A stretch of DNA of 45,893 bases from Spirochaetaceae bacterium (GCA_007695285.1 REEC01000163.1:1-45893); one strand, 5' to 3'; shown: positions 10,721 to 18,833, numbered from the stretch's first letter. Program-made: numbers and translations. The notes: generated by a model from the sequence alone, not told the origin.

Positions 10721-11944
10721 TCAATCCCATTGTGTCCGCGACGGGCGTTCCGATAACGCCACAGTCGTTTCACGCGTCTCGCCGTCGCGGATATACGTGA
10801 CGGAAACTCCGTCACCGGGTCGCGTATCTTCGAGCGCCTCGAAGAGATCCGACAGACGTTTGGTCCGGACTCCGTTCACTTCAACGACGATGTCTCCGCC
10901 AAGGTACACGACGGTCGCGCCAATTCTCACGGCCGCCGATCTGGAGCCGCCGACGAGCCCTGCCTTCTCTGCATTTCCTCCGGGCGTGACTTGTGAGATC
11001 AGCAGCCCTTCCGAGACCGGCAGATTCGCGTACTGCGCGAGTTGCGGGATGATCTCGCGAGGAATCATCTCTATCCAGCCGCGGCGAACCTGGCCGAACT
11101 GGATGAGGTCGGGCACCACGCGGCGTGCGGTATCTACCGGAACGGCAAACCCGATACCGATCGAACCGCCTGTACGCGACGGCGAGTAGATCGCCGTGTT
11201 GATCCCGACCATGTTGCCCGCCCCGTCGAGCAGTGGTCCACCCGAGTTTCCGGGGTTGATCGAGGCGTCGGTCTGGATCATGTCGCGGATAACACGATCG
11301 GTTGAAGCCCGGACCGGGCGTCCGAGCCCCGAAACGATGCCGGTCGTGAGCGTGCGATCGAGCCCGAACGGGTTCCCGATCGCGAGAACCTTCTGCCCGA
11401 TCCTGAGCGACGACGACTCGCCGAACGGTATGGTCCGTAACACCCGTTCACCGGGATCAACCTTGATCACTGCGAGGTCGTTTTCGGGGTCGGCGCCGAT
11501 CACGTCGCCCTCGATCCTCTCTCCGTCGGAAAGCGTTATGAACACCTTCACCGCACGCTCGACGACGTGGTAGTTCGTCAAGACGTAACCGCGGGAGTCG
11601 ATGATCGAGCCGGATCCGGTGCCTCCTTCGCGCGGAATCGGCTCAAGAAACCAGTTGTACGTCACCGTCTCGGTAGAAATGTTCACCACACCGGCGTTGC
11701 GTTCGTCGTACACGCGAATCGTCTGAAGCTCGTCGGCCGAAAGCCCCGGGCCGGACTCGACAGGAATCGCGTGAATGCTCGTGTAACTCGACTGCAGCGA
11801 AAAAGGCTGCCGGGAGACGCGAGAAGACACAAAAACATCGGTGCCTGAGTCGGCCAAAAAAACGACGGCTGCCGTCCCGGCGATCGCACAGACCGCGGTA
11901 ATCGCCGCGACGACAATAAGTTGTGACCGGCTGTACAAACGCAT
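10721..11944 (-). CDS. DegP/HtrA-type trypsin-like serine protease with PDZ domain
   Basis: A 407-residue envelope protease. An N-terminal membrane anchor or uncleaved signal (about 8-30) is followed by a trypsin-like domain with the catalytic triad His126 (TNYHVV), Asp156 (ENDLAVI) and Ser234 (PGNSGGPLL). A single PDZ domain occupies about 300-400 (EGLLISQVTPGGNAEKAGL; GGDIVVEVNGVRT). One PDZ plus a membrane anchor is the DegS/HhoB-like layout rather than the two-PDZ DegP form, so a role in regulated proteolysis or quality control outside the cytoplasm is likely. It has its own promoter candidate (TTGCCG-17-TATTAT) and is the first gene of a four-gene operon. Confidence 0.92.
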   Translation of the reverse strand: MRLYSRSQLIVVAAITAVCAIAGTAAVVFLADSGTDVFVSSRVSRQPFSLQSSYTSIHAIPVESGPGLSADELQTIRVYDERNAGVVNISTETVTYNWFLEPIPREGGTGSGSIIDSRGYVLTNYHVVERAVKVFITLSDGERIEGDVIGADPENDLAVIKVDPGERVLRTIPFGESSSLRIGQKVLAIGNPFGLDRTLTTGIVSGLGRPVRASTDRVIRDMIQTDASINPGNSGGPLLDGAGNMVGINTAIYSPSRTGGSIGIGFAVPVDTARRVVPDLIQFGQVRRGWIEMIPREIIPQLAQYANLPVSEGLLISQVTPGGNAEKAGLVGGSRSAAVRIGATVVYLGGDIVVEVNGVRTKRLSDLFEALEDTRPGDGVSVTYIRDGETRETTVALSERPSRTQWD

Positions 11945-11963
11945 TCCGCAGACCCCCGATCAC

Positions 11964-12000
11964 ATAATACCGAACGTCGGGCCAACCGGCAACAGTTGCC
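11964..12000 (-). promoter_or_regulatory. sigma-70-type promoter of the degP-uvrB operon with overlapping palindrome
   Basis: On the minus strand, TTGCCG (11987-11992) lies 17 bases ahead of TATTAT (11964-11969). This predicts a start near 11957 and a leader of only about 13 bases before the ATG at 11944. The 13-base palindrome GGCAACAGTTGCC (11988-12000) covers the -35 box and could be an operator. Boxes and palindrome are seen directly; use as a promoter is inferred. Confidence 0.6.
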
Positions 12001-12017
12001 TCAGCAGAAGTCTCGGC

Positions 12018-13577
12018 CTATCCCCTGCACGCTACACTCGCGACGCGGCGTCGAGCGGTCGTGGAGATTGCATCGAGAAAACCGTTTTCGCCGAATCGAC
12101 GATGATGAACCGCCTCGAGAACGTGGTCAGGGATGATACCATCGCTCGACTCCAGGTCCGCGATCGTTCGTGCCACCTTGAGAACCGATAGGCACGCGCG
12201 ACCGGATAGCCGCAGCTTCTCCGCGGCGATTCCGTATTCGCGCGCCGCGCGGTCGCCGATAGCGCAGTACCGACCCACGAGCGCGGCAGGAAGCCGCGAG
12301 TTGCGCGAAAACGGCTCGTTTCGGTACCTCTCGTCCTGTATCATAACAGCGTTTCCGACCCGGTCGCGAATCGCCGCCGAGGTCTCGTACCCGTCCGTGA
12401 GTATCTCACTCGGTGCCTCGACGCCGAACGCGACGCGTACGTCGATACGATCGAGAACGGCGCCACCGATTTTTCGCCAGTACGCGTCGAGTTCGGTCCG
12501 GCTGCATAGACAATCCCCACGGCCAAGATTCCCACAGCGACAGAGATTCGTCGCGAGAACGAGCTGGAAGACGGCCGGATACCACGCGGTCGAATCCGCT
12601 CGCGCGAGAACGATCAGGCCGTCCTCGAGAGGCTGCCTGAGCGCTTGAATCACGTTGCGCGAGAACTCCGAAGCTTCATCGAGGAAAAGGACGCCGCGAT
12701 GCGCGAGCGATATCTCGCCGGGCTTCAGCCGTTTGCCACCCCCGATCATACCTTCGAGCGACGAGGTGTGGTGAGGCGCACGGAACGGAGCCGTTCCGAC
12801 GATTCCCGAACCGGCCGCAAGAATGCCGGCGGTCGAGTGAATCCGCGTCACTTCGCGAGCTTCTTCGAGTTTCAGACGAGGAAAAATCCCAGGGAGTCGA
12901 CGCGCAGTCATCGTTTTGCCGGTCCCGGGCGGACCAAACAGCACGAGGTTATGCGTCCCCGCGGCGGCAACCTCTACTGCACGCTTTTCGAGGATTCGCC
13001 CTTTGACGTCGGCGTAGTCTCCGCACCAAGCGGTCGGTGCGGCCGGCACTCCGGTTCTCTCGGACCTGTACGCCGAGCGGCTGAACGCGTCGGCGACCCC
13101 TGCAAGGTCCACTGCGGCGATAACTTCGCACTCAACACCAGCAGCCCCGACTTCCGCGAAGTTCGCGCGCGGCACCACGACGCGACGAATACCACGCGCC
13201 GCAGCGACCGACACCGCCGATATGACACCGGTCACAGGTCGCACGGCCCCGGATAGCCCGAGTTCGCCCATCACGAGTACCGACTGCGTAGCCGAACGCA
13301 CCTGCCCGGATGCGCAGAGAATCCCGAGAGCAACAGCAAGATCAAACGCCGCCCCGCCTTTCTTGAGTCCGGCCGGCGAGAGATTCACGAGCACCCGTTC
13401 GGTCGGAAACCGGTAACCGGAGTTTCTGATCGCGACGCGAACCCTTTCGCGTGCTTCGCGGACGGCCGAGTCGGGCAGGCCGACTATCTCCGTTCCGGGT
13501 ATCCCTCGTCGTAGGTCAACCTCGACGCAGATGAGCTCGCCCTCGTACCCGGATGATCTATACGCCAGTATATTCAC
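12018..13577 (-). CDS. comM: ComM/YifB family AAA+ ATPase (magnesium-chelatase-like)
   Basis: A 519-residue hexameric AAA+ protein of the YifB/ComM family; ComM of naturally competent bacteria drives branch migration during integration of incoming DNA. The N-terminal Lon-protease-like fold (1-165, GIPGTEIVGLPDSAVRE) is followed by Walker A GPPGTGKT (215-222), HHTSSLEGMIGGG, Walker B GVLFLDEASE and the cysteine-rich strand TNLCRCGNLGRGDCLC. The C-terminal helical domain contains LSGRACLSVLKVARTIADL. It starts with GTG at 13577 after GGGGGT. It lies downstream of rnhA on the same strand. Many non-competent species also keep yifB, so competence should not be concluded. Confidence 0.9.
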   Translation of the reverse strand: MNILAYRSSGYEGELICVEVDLRRGIPGTEIVGLPDSAVREARERVRVAIRNSGYRFPTERVLVNLSPAGLKKGGAAFDLAVALGILCASGQVRSATQSVLVMGELGLSGAVRPVTGVISAVSVAAARGIRRVVVPRANFAEVGAAGVECEVIAAVDLAGVADAFSRSAYRSERTGVPAAPTAWCGDYADVKGRILEKRAVEVAAAGTHNLVLFGPPGTGKTMTARRLPGIFPRLKLEEAREVTRIHSTAGILAAGSGIVGTAPFRAPHHTSSLEGMIGGGKRLKPGEISLAHRGVLFLDEASEFSRNVIQALRQPLEDGLIVLARADSTAWYPAVFQLVLATNLCRCGNLGRGDCLCSRTELDAYWRKIGGAVLDRIDVRVAFGVEAPSEILTDGYETSAAIRDRVGNAVMIQDERYRNEPFSRNSRLPAALVGRYCAIGDRAAREYGIAAEKLRLSGRACLSVLKVARTIADLESSDGIIPDHVLEAVHHRRFGENGFLDAISTTARRRVASVACRG

Positions 13578-13684
13578 GGCTTACCCCCGCAAAGAACTAC
13601 ACGGCGTTTTTTTTCCGGGCTTCACGATCGGCCGATTATCCCACAATTTCCGAATGCCGTACGATGTTTCCCGTTTTCTGAAGG

Positions 13685-14131
13685 TTACCCCGTCGTCCGT
13701 GCGATCGCCTCTTGCACGAGCCGATCGCACTGCTCATTATACGTGTTACCGCTGTGCCCACGAACCCACTCCCACTCGACCGAGAGGTTTTTGACTCGCT
13801 CGTCAAGAGTTACCCATAGCTCCTGATTCTTTACGGGTTTCCGTGCCGCGGTTTTCCAACCGTTTCTTTTCCACGTGTTGATCCACGAAGTAATCCCGTT
13901 CTTGACGTACTCCGAGTCGGTGTGTACTCGGACCGAGGTCTTCTCGTACTGTTCGGTGACAAAACTCAACGCTTCGATTACGGCGGTCAACTCCATTTGG
14001 TTGTTGGTCGTCGAAATTCGCCCTCCTGAACCTGTGATCGTGGAGTTGCCGTTTAAGACTACGTACGCCCACCCACCTGGCCCCGGATTACCGTGACAGC
14101 CCCCGTCCGTGTAGACATCAAGACTCCGCAT
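13685..14131 (-). CDS. rnhA: ribonuclease HI
   Basis: Degrades the RNA strand of RNA-DNA hybrids such as Okazaki primers and R-loops. The 148-residue length is typical. The two-metal catalytic set is complete: Asp9 (YTDGGCHGNPGPGG), Glu47 (NNQMELTA), Asp72 (HTDSEYV) and Asp136 (NEQCDRL), with the flexible-loop His126 (GHSGN). The basic handle region (TWKRNGWKTAARKPVKN) is present. The ATG at 14131 follows GGAGGG. It is the first gene on the minus strand to the left of the plus-strand HsdS-like pair; the roughly 100-base AT-rich gap between them probably holds divergent promoters. Confidence 0.96.
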   Translation of the reverse strand: MRSLDVYTDGGCHGNPGPGGWAYVVLNGNSTITGSGGRISTTNNQMELTAVIEALSFVTEQYEKTSVRVHTDSEYVKNGITSWINTWKRNGWKTAARKPVKNQELWVTLDERVKNLSVEWEWVRGHSGNTYNEQCDRLVQEAIARTTG

Positions 14132-14159
14132 TGTTCGCGCCCTCCAGACGTGTTATTAC

Positions 14160-14233
14160 CTGCCAATTGACAGATCGGTATCTCTTTTATTAGTATAATC
14201 TGAATATATTATGAAATCACCAAAGGAATAATA
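14160..14233. promoter_or_regulatory. AT-rich divergent promoter region between rnhA and the HsdS-like gene
   Basis: This stretch is much richer in A+T than its surroundings. For the plus-strand gene, TTGACA (14167-14172) is followed after 18 bases by TAGTAT (14191-14196), and AAAGGA (14222-14227) is a ribosome site 7 bases before its ATG. On the minus strand, TATACT (complement of 14192-14197) is a possible -10 for rnhA, without a clear -35. The two would overlap. Confidence 0.5.
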
Positions 14234-14234
14234 C

Positions 14235-14855
14235 ATGGCCAGAATAGCTGACTCGGCGACCGCATCGTCGTTCACGGTCGCAGCGAGACCGGGCGTTATT
14301 TTGCGTGATGCGGCCACGGTACTTCGTGCGCCGCTTATCAAGAACGAGCCCGTCAAGGGCGCGCTGATGTACCACGTCGTATCGATCACCGATATGAACG
14401 ATTTTGGTTTTCTCATAACTCCTAAAAAGACGATCAAGATCAAAGAGAAACTCCCAAAGGCACGGAAGTACGAACTAGAGCCGTTCGACGTGCTCTTGAC
14501 GATCGTCGGTACGATCGGCAAAATTACCATACTTCCGGACGCGTTGGAAGGGCAATGGATTCCTGCGAGCAATATGTTGATAGTCCGATTCACAAAAGAC
14601 AAACTCGATAACGCGATCGCATTCGTGATGTTCATGAAGTCCCGGTACGGAGTGGATATCTTGACGAAGCTCACGCACGGGACTACGATCCCGATTGTCT
14701 CGAAGAAAGCGTTTTCGCGAGTTGTGATACCGCAGTTGACGCCGGAGGTCAAAAAGGAAAGCAAGGAACTCTTCACAAAGGAAGAACGGCTATATCTCAA
14801 GCGGCAGGAACTCGAGGTTGCCGCTCAACAGCTCCGTGGCGAGTATCTCGCGTGA
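14235..14855 (+). CDS. solitary half-size HsdS-like target-recognition domain protein
   Basis: A 206-residue protein resembling one half of a type I restriction specificity subunit (HsdS). Seen features are LEPFDVLLTIVGTIGK (81-96), matching the family pattern L-x-P-G-D-V-L-x-x-x-x-G-T-I-G-K, then IPASNMLIVRF (109-119), HGTTIPIVSKKAF and VVIPQLTP (148-170). A C-terminal helix (170-206, KEERLYLKRQELEVAAQQL) is of the dimerising spacer type. Full HsdS proteins have two such units. No hsdM or hsdR lies in the window, so it may be an orphan, a half-subunit that dimerises, or a DNA-binding module repurposed for regulation. It has its own AT-rich promoter and stands in a small plus-strand block, consistent with acquisition by transfer. 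Confidence 0.66.
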   Translation: MARIADSATASSFTVAARPGVILRDAATVLRAPLIKNEPVKGALMYHVVSITDMNDFGFLITPKKTIKIKEKLPKARKYELEPFDVLLTIVGTIGKITILPDALEGQWIPASNMLIVRFTKDKLDNAIAFVMFMKSRYGVDILTKLTHGTTIPIVSKKAFSRVVIPQLTPEVKKESKELFTKEERLYLKRQELEVAAQQLRGEYLA

Positions 14856-14862
14856 CACGAAC

Positions 14863-15336
14863 ATGATTCACCGAATTCGCTTCGGCTCGAGCCGGAGCCA
14901 TTACGTCTTTCTCGCGTTGATTATCGGTATCCCGGTCGGTGGGCTCGCCGTTACCTTCCTGGTCCATCGTGTGATCGGCGCGATCCTCCTGCTCGTGGGC
15001 GCCTTTTTCTCGTATCAGTTTGCCAAATATTTGCAGCTGCACTTAAAGAGTTTTATCGAGACAAACGACGAGGGGCTTCGCGCACTAACCTCGTCGCGCG
15101 AGAAAGTAAAAATCTCGTGGGACGAGATTACACACGCCGGCCACTGCACCGATACCGAAAACCACGAGTACGTTTTTGTGTACGACGAGAACAACGACAC
15201 ACTCTTGACCGTCCCTGACGAGTTCACGCTCTTCCGCGAGCTCGTCGATGAACTCGAATCACGCATGGAACTGGAGCGATACTCGCTCAAACCCGGCGAA
15301 ACCGTAACCGAACGGCTCAAACAGCTCCTGACGTGA
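14863..15336 (+). CDS. two-helix membrane protein with possible PH-like domain
   Basis: A 157-residue protein. Two hydrophobic segments (about 14-34 and 36-57) form a tight hairpin in the membrane. The remaining 100 residues are soluble and have the strand pattern of small bacterial PH-like domains (SREKVKISWDEITHAGH; YVFVYDENNDTLLTVPDEF), ending in a helix (FRELVDELESRMELERY). The ATG at 14863 is 7 bases after the HsdS-like stop, so the two are probably co-transcribed. An earlier in-frame start would overlap that gene. No exact family is recognised and no function is assigned. It converges on the 1088-residue gene with a gap of 23 bases. Confidence 0.7.
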   Translation: MIHRIRFGSSRSHYVFLALIIGIPVGGLAVTFLVHRVIGAILLLVGAFFSYQFAKYLQLHLKSFIETNDEGLRALTSSREKVKISWDEITHAGHCTDTENHEYVFVYDENNDTLLTVPDEFTLFRELVDELESRMELERYSLKPGETVTERLKQLLT

Positions 15337-15359
15337 GTGGCCGTACCCGATTCCGACGG

Positions 15360-18300
15360 TTACACGGTGCCGGTCTGCGTAGCCGACACGATTGACGTGA
15401 GGAACGACGAGACGCTCTTTGTATTCTCTCTCGTAGCGATAAAAAGATACGCATCGCGGCCACGGCAAACAATCGGAAGAAAAAGCGCGGAATCGAGACC
15501 GTACATCCGATACGCGATCGGTAACGCCGCGAAGTCCGCGAACTCTTCGATCGGTCGTTTGAGCAGCAGCGCCTGTTTTTCACCGAGCACGTTTTGATAT
15601 ACCCCGGCGGAGACCGGAATGCGAAAGTGATCAGGAAAGTCCGCGTTGAACCCCAAGGTGAACTCGGCTCCAAGGACACCGTCGTTTACCGTGAGTATCG
15701 CCCCGTACGTAGATTTGGCGATCCGGGTAAACTCGATCAACGACTTGAGAATACCGCTATCGGAGTCCCGGTACCGCGAACGGAAGACATCGTAATCCAG
15801 ACCGTTTTTGTTCAAGACAAATCGCGGTCCAACGTGCTCCGCGCCGTCGGGACTCGAGAAATCCACCGCGGCGTCGCCCTCGGGGACCAGTTCGAGCCCT
15901 TCTGCGGTCATCAGTCCATCGATTCCCGGCTCCGACTCACTCTTCCCAACGACAGCGTGAACCAGTCCTTCGACGTTGCGGTTGGGAACGCGGCTTTTTT
16001 TCTCGTAAGCCGAACGGTCGATCTTGAACACCCCGTCGCTGTCGACGATGACAGACTCCGCACCGGAAACCGTCTCGACCAACCGGTTTGCCGCTTCGAT
16101 CGCGTACGCTGAGTTATTCGTGATGTCGTGCCGAGAAAAAACAATCAACCCCGAATCGTCCGTAATGATCTCGTTCGATTGGGAATCTCGATCACCCGGT
16201 CCGGATTCTGAACCGACAGGCCCGCGGTTTGCCGTAACACCGCGGTCGGGACCGGAGTCGCGAGATATTAGTTCCGATGTCGAGTCTATGTAGTCAGGAT
16301 CGGGCATCGTATCCTCGACTACCGGTGAGATCTTTGACGTTCCGCGCCGAAACGCAAAAAGTTTTACTCCGAATACATCGGCGGTACGTGAAATCAACTC
16401 CTGGACTTCGTCTTCCTCGCCCGTAGAAACGTCGCCCTCCGATGACGCTTCAACCTCCTCGAGCTCATCAAATTCTTCCAGTTCGTCAAGTTCTTCATCG
16501 GCCGTCGAACCGGCCACCTCTTCCCCTTCCAACGCCGACGCGGCCTCGGCGGGCTCGATCTGCGGAGCTCCCGCAAAAGCAAGATCCGATGCGTCGCCAC
16601 CGAGTTCCCAGTCTTCTTTTACGTCCTCAAGCTCGGAGGAGAGGTCATCGGGCTCCTCGTCCTCGGAGAGAGTATCGTCGGCTTTCTCTTCGTTTTCGTC
16701 TTCGTCATCATCCAGAAAAAAGCTGAACGGCGTGTCTTCCGATTCCATGAACTGTTCGGAGTCCTCGTCGAGCCCCCAATACTCCGCATCGGACTGATCG
16801 CTACTCTCCTTTTTCTGTGTCGAGGATTCAAAGGCCAAAGATACCTCCAACTCTTCGGCCTCGCTAACCTCTTCGGCCTCGCTAACCTCTTCGGCCTCGC
16901 TAACCTCTTCGGCCTCGCTAACCTCTTCGGCCTCGCTAACCTCTTCGGCCTCGCTAACCTCTTCGGCCTCGCTAACCTCCTCGACTTCGCTAACCTCTTC
17001 GGCCTCATCAAGCTCTTCGGCCTCGCTAACCTCTTCGGCCTCATTAACCTCTTCGGCCTCATTAACCTCTTCGGCCTCATTAACCTCTTCGGCCTCGTCA
17101 AGCTCTTCGGCCTCGTCAAGCGGTTCGAGTTCACTGAGTTCCTCGAGTTGCTCCGAATCATCATGGGAGGCCGGCAACTCGGCCGGAACGGTTCCGGAAG
17201 GCTGTTCGGCGGCGACCGAATCATCCTCGTCGAGCATCTCGAGTTCATCAGGCTCGTCGTCGTCGGCAGCTTCAACCTGCACCGGCACCGGCTCTCTCCG
17301 GGCCGGCTGTTGGGTCGGCTGCTGCGCAGGCCGAGCGTAGGATACGGGTGGTGGCGTGTAATTCGCGAGGACGCGTTCGATCATCGTCTCGAGCCGGGAA
17401 AGATCGATGTTATCGCGCCGCGGTTCGGTCTTCCGTTGGACGCCGAGTACCGCGACGATATCCTCCCAACTCTTGTTGATCAGATCGTCGACTTTGTCTT
17501 CCGACCCGCGCTTAACCCGTCCAATTCCGCGCTTGATGCGCTTCGAGACTTCGTCCTTTCTTGCCTCGAGTTCGACCTGCCACTGATCCCAGTCAATCTC
17601 CTCTTTGCTCTCGACGTACTCCTGCAGCAACGAAATCTGAAACCTCTTGATTCGTTCGGAAAGAACGACGACCGGATCCTGTCGAAGGTTGAGAAGCAGG
17701 AAAACCAGGAGAAACGACGACAGAAAACTCGACACGAGAAGAATCGTTCGAGTCATGGGGTTCAAAACGAAGTCGGTCTCGGGAACAAGTAGCCCGACCC
17801 GACCCAAGGACTCGACTGTACGCGAAAACACAACAAAACCACCGACGTCGGGGCTGCGAATCACGGGTTCGACCGACGGATCCGCGTCGATTTGCGCGGC
17901 CGCGCTTTCCGCTTCCGGCAAAAGATTCGGGCCGTACGCGTCGCGGAAATTCGCGGCGAGCACCCCATCCGCAAGAATCACGACTCGGTCGCTCGTCGAA
18001 ATCTCACCCGAACGCACAAGCGCGTTCGTGAAGCCCGTGACGTCGAGATAAAACAGCGCGGTACCTCGTGTGATTCCGAACGCATCGCGCACAAGAAGCC
18101 GGTAAATCACCTGTCCGGCATCGTGGCTCACATCGACTCGCGGTCCGGAACCGTCCTCAAGTACGAGTTGGTCCAAGGGGACTGGGGTGACAAGGTCCTC
18201 GACGGGAATGTACGTTCGGGACTGTGGAGTCTGCTCGACAATATCCGACCCGAGCGTGCTGAACCAAATCCGGTTCGCCGCATTATCGACAAAACGCACA

Positions 18301-18626
18301 AATGATAAAGCCGGGACCTGATCTTGGAGATTTCCGAACAACACCTCCCGATCGCGGATATCCGCTTGGCTCTGATTGACGAGATAGACGTTCTGCACGG
18401 CTCTCTCGCCGAGCATACCACTAAACCGTTCAAGATTCGCGTTGTGCACGCGCTGTAAGGCCGCCTCGATTCGATCGAGCCTTGTGTCGACGTTTTCCCG
18501 CACGCGTTGGTCGTAAAACGTCGTTTCTATGTAATCGAACAAACCCGAAAACGCAAAAACCGCGAGTGCGCTGAAAAAAATGACCGAGACAAGTAGACTG
18601 AGCGCAACTTTTTGTAAAGACGTCAT
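15360..18626 (-). CDS. large membrane sensor-like protein: Cache-like domain, acidic hexapeptide repeats, GAF-like domain
   Basis: A 1088-residue protein. Helix 1 (about 7-29) and helix 2 (about 293-314) flank an external domain of about 250 residues. That domain begins with a long helix (YDQRVRENVDTRLDRIEAAL) and has Cache-like features. The cytoplasmic part starts with a charged helical stretch (320-400), then a Pro/Gln segment and a long acidic linker (about 430-740). Within the linker, 15 hexapeptides of the type V-S-E-A-E-E occupy residues 503-592. The C-terminus (about 945-1085) looks GAF-like (LKSLIEFTRIAKSTYGAI; GLDSALFLPIVCRGRDAYLF). No kinase, cyclase or methyl-accepting domain is seen, so it may be a scaffold or receptor signalling through partners. 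Homologues are probably limited to spirochaetes. Function unknown. Confidence 0.75.
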   Translation of the reverse strand: MTSLQKVALSLLVSVIFFSALAVFAFSGLFDYIETTFYDQRVRENVDTRLDRIEAALQRVHNANLERFSGMLGERAVQNVYLVNQSQADIRDREVLFGNLQDQVPALSFVRFVDNAANRIWFSTLGSDIVEQTPQSRTYIPVEDLVTPVPLDQLVLEDGSGPRVDVSHDAGQVIYRLLVRDAFGITRGTALFYLDVTGFTNALVRSGEISTSDRVVILADGVLAANFRDAYGPNLLPEAESAAAQIDADPSVEPVIRSPDVGGFVVFSRTVESLGRVGLLVPETDFVLNPMTRTILLVSSFLSSFLLVFLLLNLRQDPVVVLSERIKRFQISLLQEYVESKEEIDWDQWQVELEARKDEVSKRIKRGIGRVKRGSEDKVDDLINKSWEDIVAVLGVQRKTEPRRDNIDLSRLETMIERVLANYTPPPVSYARPAQQPTQQPARREPVPVQVEAADDDEPDELEMLDEDDSVAAEQPSGTVPAELPASHDDSEQLEELSELEPLDEAEELDEAEEVNEAEEVNEAEEVNEAEEVSEAEELDEAEEVSEVEEVSEAEEVSEAEEVSEAEEVSEAEEVSEAEEVSEAEEVSEAEELEVSLAFESSTQKKESSDQSDAEYWGLDEDSEQFMESEDTPFSFFLDDDEDENEEKADDTLSEDEEPDDLSSELEDVKEDWELGGDASDLAFAGAPQIEPAEAASALEGEEVAGSTADEELDELEEFDELEEVEASSEGDVSTGEEDEVQELISRTADVFGVKLFAFRRGTSKISPVVEDTMPDPDYIDSTSELISRDSGPDRGVTANRGPVGSESGPGDRDSQSNEIITDDSGLIVFSRHDITNNSAYAIEAANRLVETVSGAESVIVDSDGVFKIDRSAYEKKSRVPNRNVEGLVHAVVGKSESEPGIDGLMTAEGLELVPEGDAAVDFSSPDGAEHVGPRFVLNKNGLDYDVFRSRYRDSDSGILKSLIEFTRIAKSTYGAILTVNDGVLGAEFTLGFNADFPDHFRIPVSAGVYQNVLGEKQALLLKRPIEEFADFAALPIAYRMYGLDSALFLPIVCRGRDAYLFIATRENTKSVSSFLTSIVSATQTGTV
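16851..17120 (-). repeat. 15-unit, 18-bp in-frame tandem repeat inside the 1088-residue gene
   Basis: Fifteen consecutive 18-bp units, on the plus strand of the form CTCTTCGGCCTCGCTAAC, encode acidic hexapeptides. In coding order they are L-D-E-A-E-E twice, V-N-E-A-E-E three times, V-S-E-A-E-E, L-D-E-A-E-E, V-S-E-V-E-E, then V-S-E-A-E-E seven times. The last seven units are nearly identical in DNA, so this end is the youngest. Gain or loss of any unit keeps the frame. Confidence 0.95.
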
Positions 18627-18669
18627 TAATTCTGTCTAGCCTCCGGCCCCGATCAACGAACGCGGGCTA

Positions 18670-18687
18670 TTGACCGGCGTCGGTCAA
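18670..18687. promoter_or_regulatory. palindrome in the leader of the 1088-residue gene
   Basis: TTGACCG-GCGT-CGGTCAA is a perfect inverted repeat with 7-base arms, located 44-61 bases upstream of the ATG at 18626. It has no T-run on either side, so it is more likely a protein-binding site or an mRNA hairpin than a terminator. Confidence 0.5.
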
Positions 18688-18740
18688 CTCGCCTTCTGTT
18701 TTATGATCGGCACGTAACGCCGAGGACAATACCTCTGTTA

Positions 18741-18769
18741 AATGTATAAAGCCACGCCGGAATAGTAAA
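18741..18769 (-). promoter_or_regulatory. possible promoter of the 1088-residue gene
   Basis: On the minus strand, TTTACT (18764-18769) lies 17 bases ahead of TACATT (18741-18746). Both boxes are poor matches to the consensus, but they fall just after the rplQ terminator. The predicted leader would be about 110 bases and would include the palindrome at 18670. The rest of the 290-base gap up to rplQ holds only this element and the terminator. Confidence 0.35.
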
Positions 18770-18833
18770 CCGACTTCGACTCTTCCCGCCGGTTTTGGGC
18801 TCACGCCCGACAACGCACCGTACTTTCTACGGC

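Noticed and set aside
9274-10800. Plus-strand open frame of 508 codons opposite uvrB
   Set aside because: Antisense shadow of uvrB caused by the codon bias of this genome; no recognisable motif and no ribosome site.
10696-10815. N-terminal extension of uvrB by 40 codons
   Set aside because: It lies inside the degP coding region, precedes all homology, and the GTG at 10695 gives the family's normal N-terminus.
14818-14862. Earlier start for the two-helix membrane protein
   Set aside because: It would overlap the HsdS-like gene by about 38 bases without a ribosome site; the ATG at 14863 fits better.
16851-17120. Tandem array as a CRISPR candidate
   Set aside because: Units of 18 bp have no unique spacers, are in frame and code for acidic hexapeptides.
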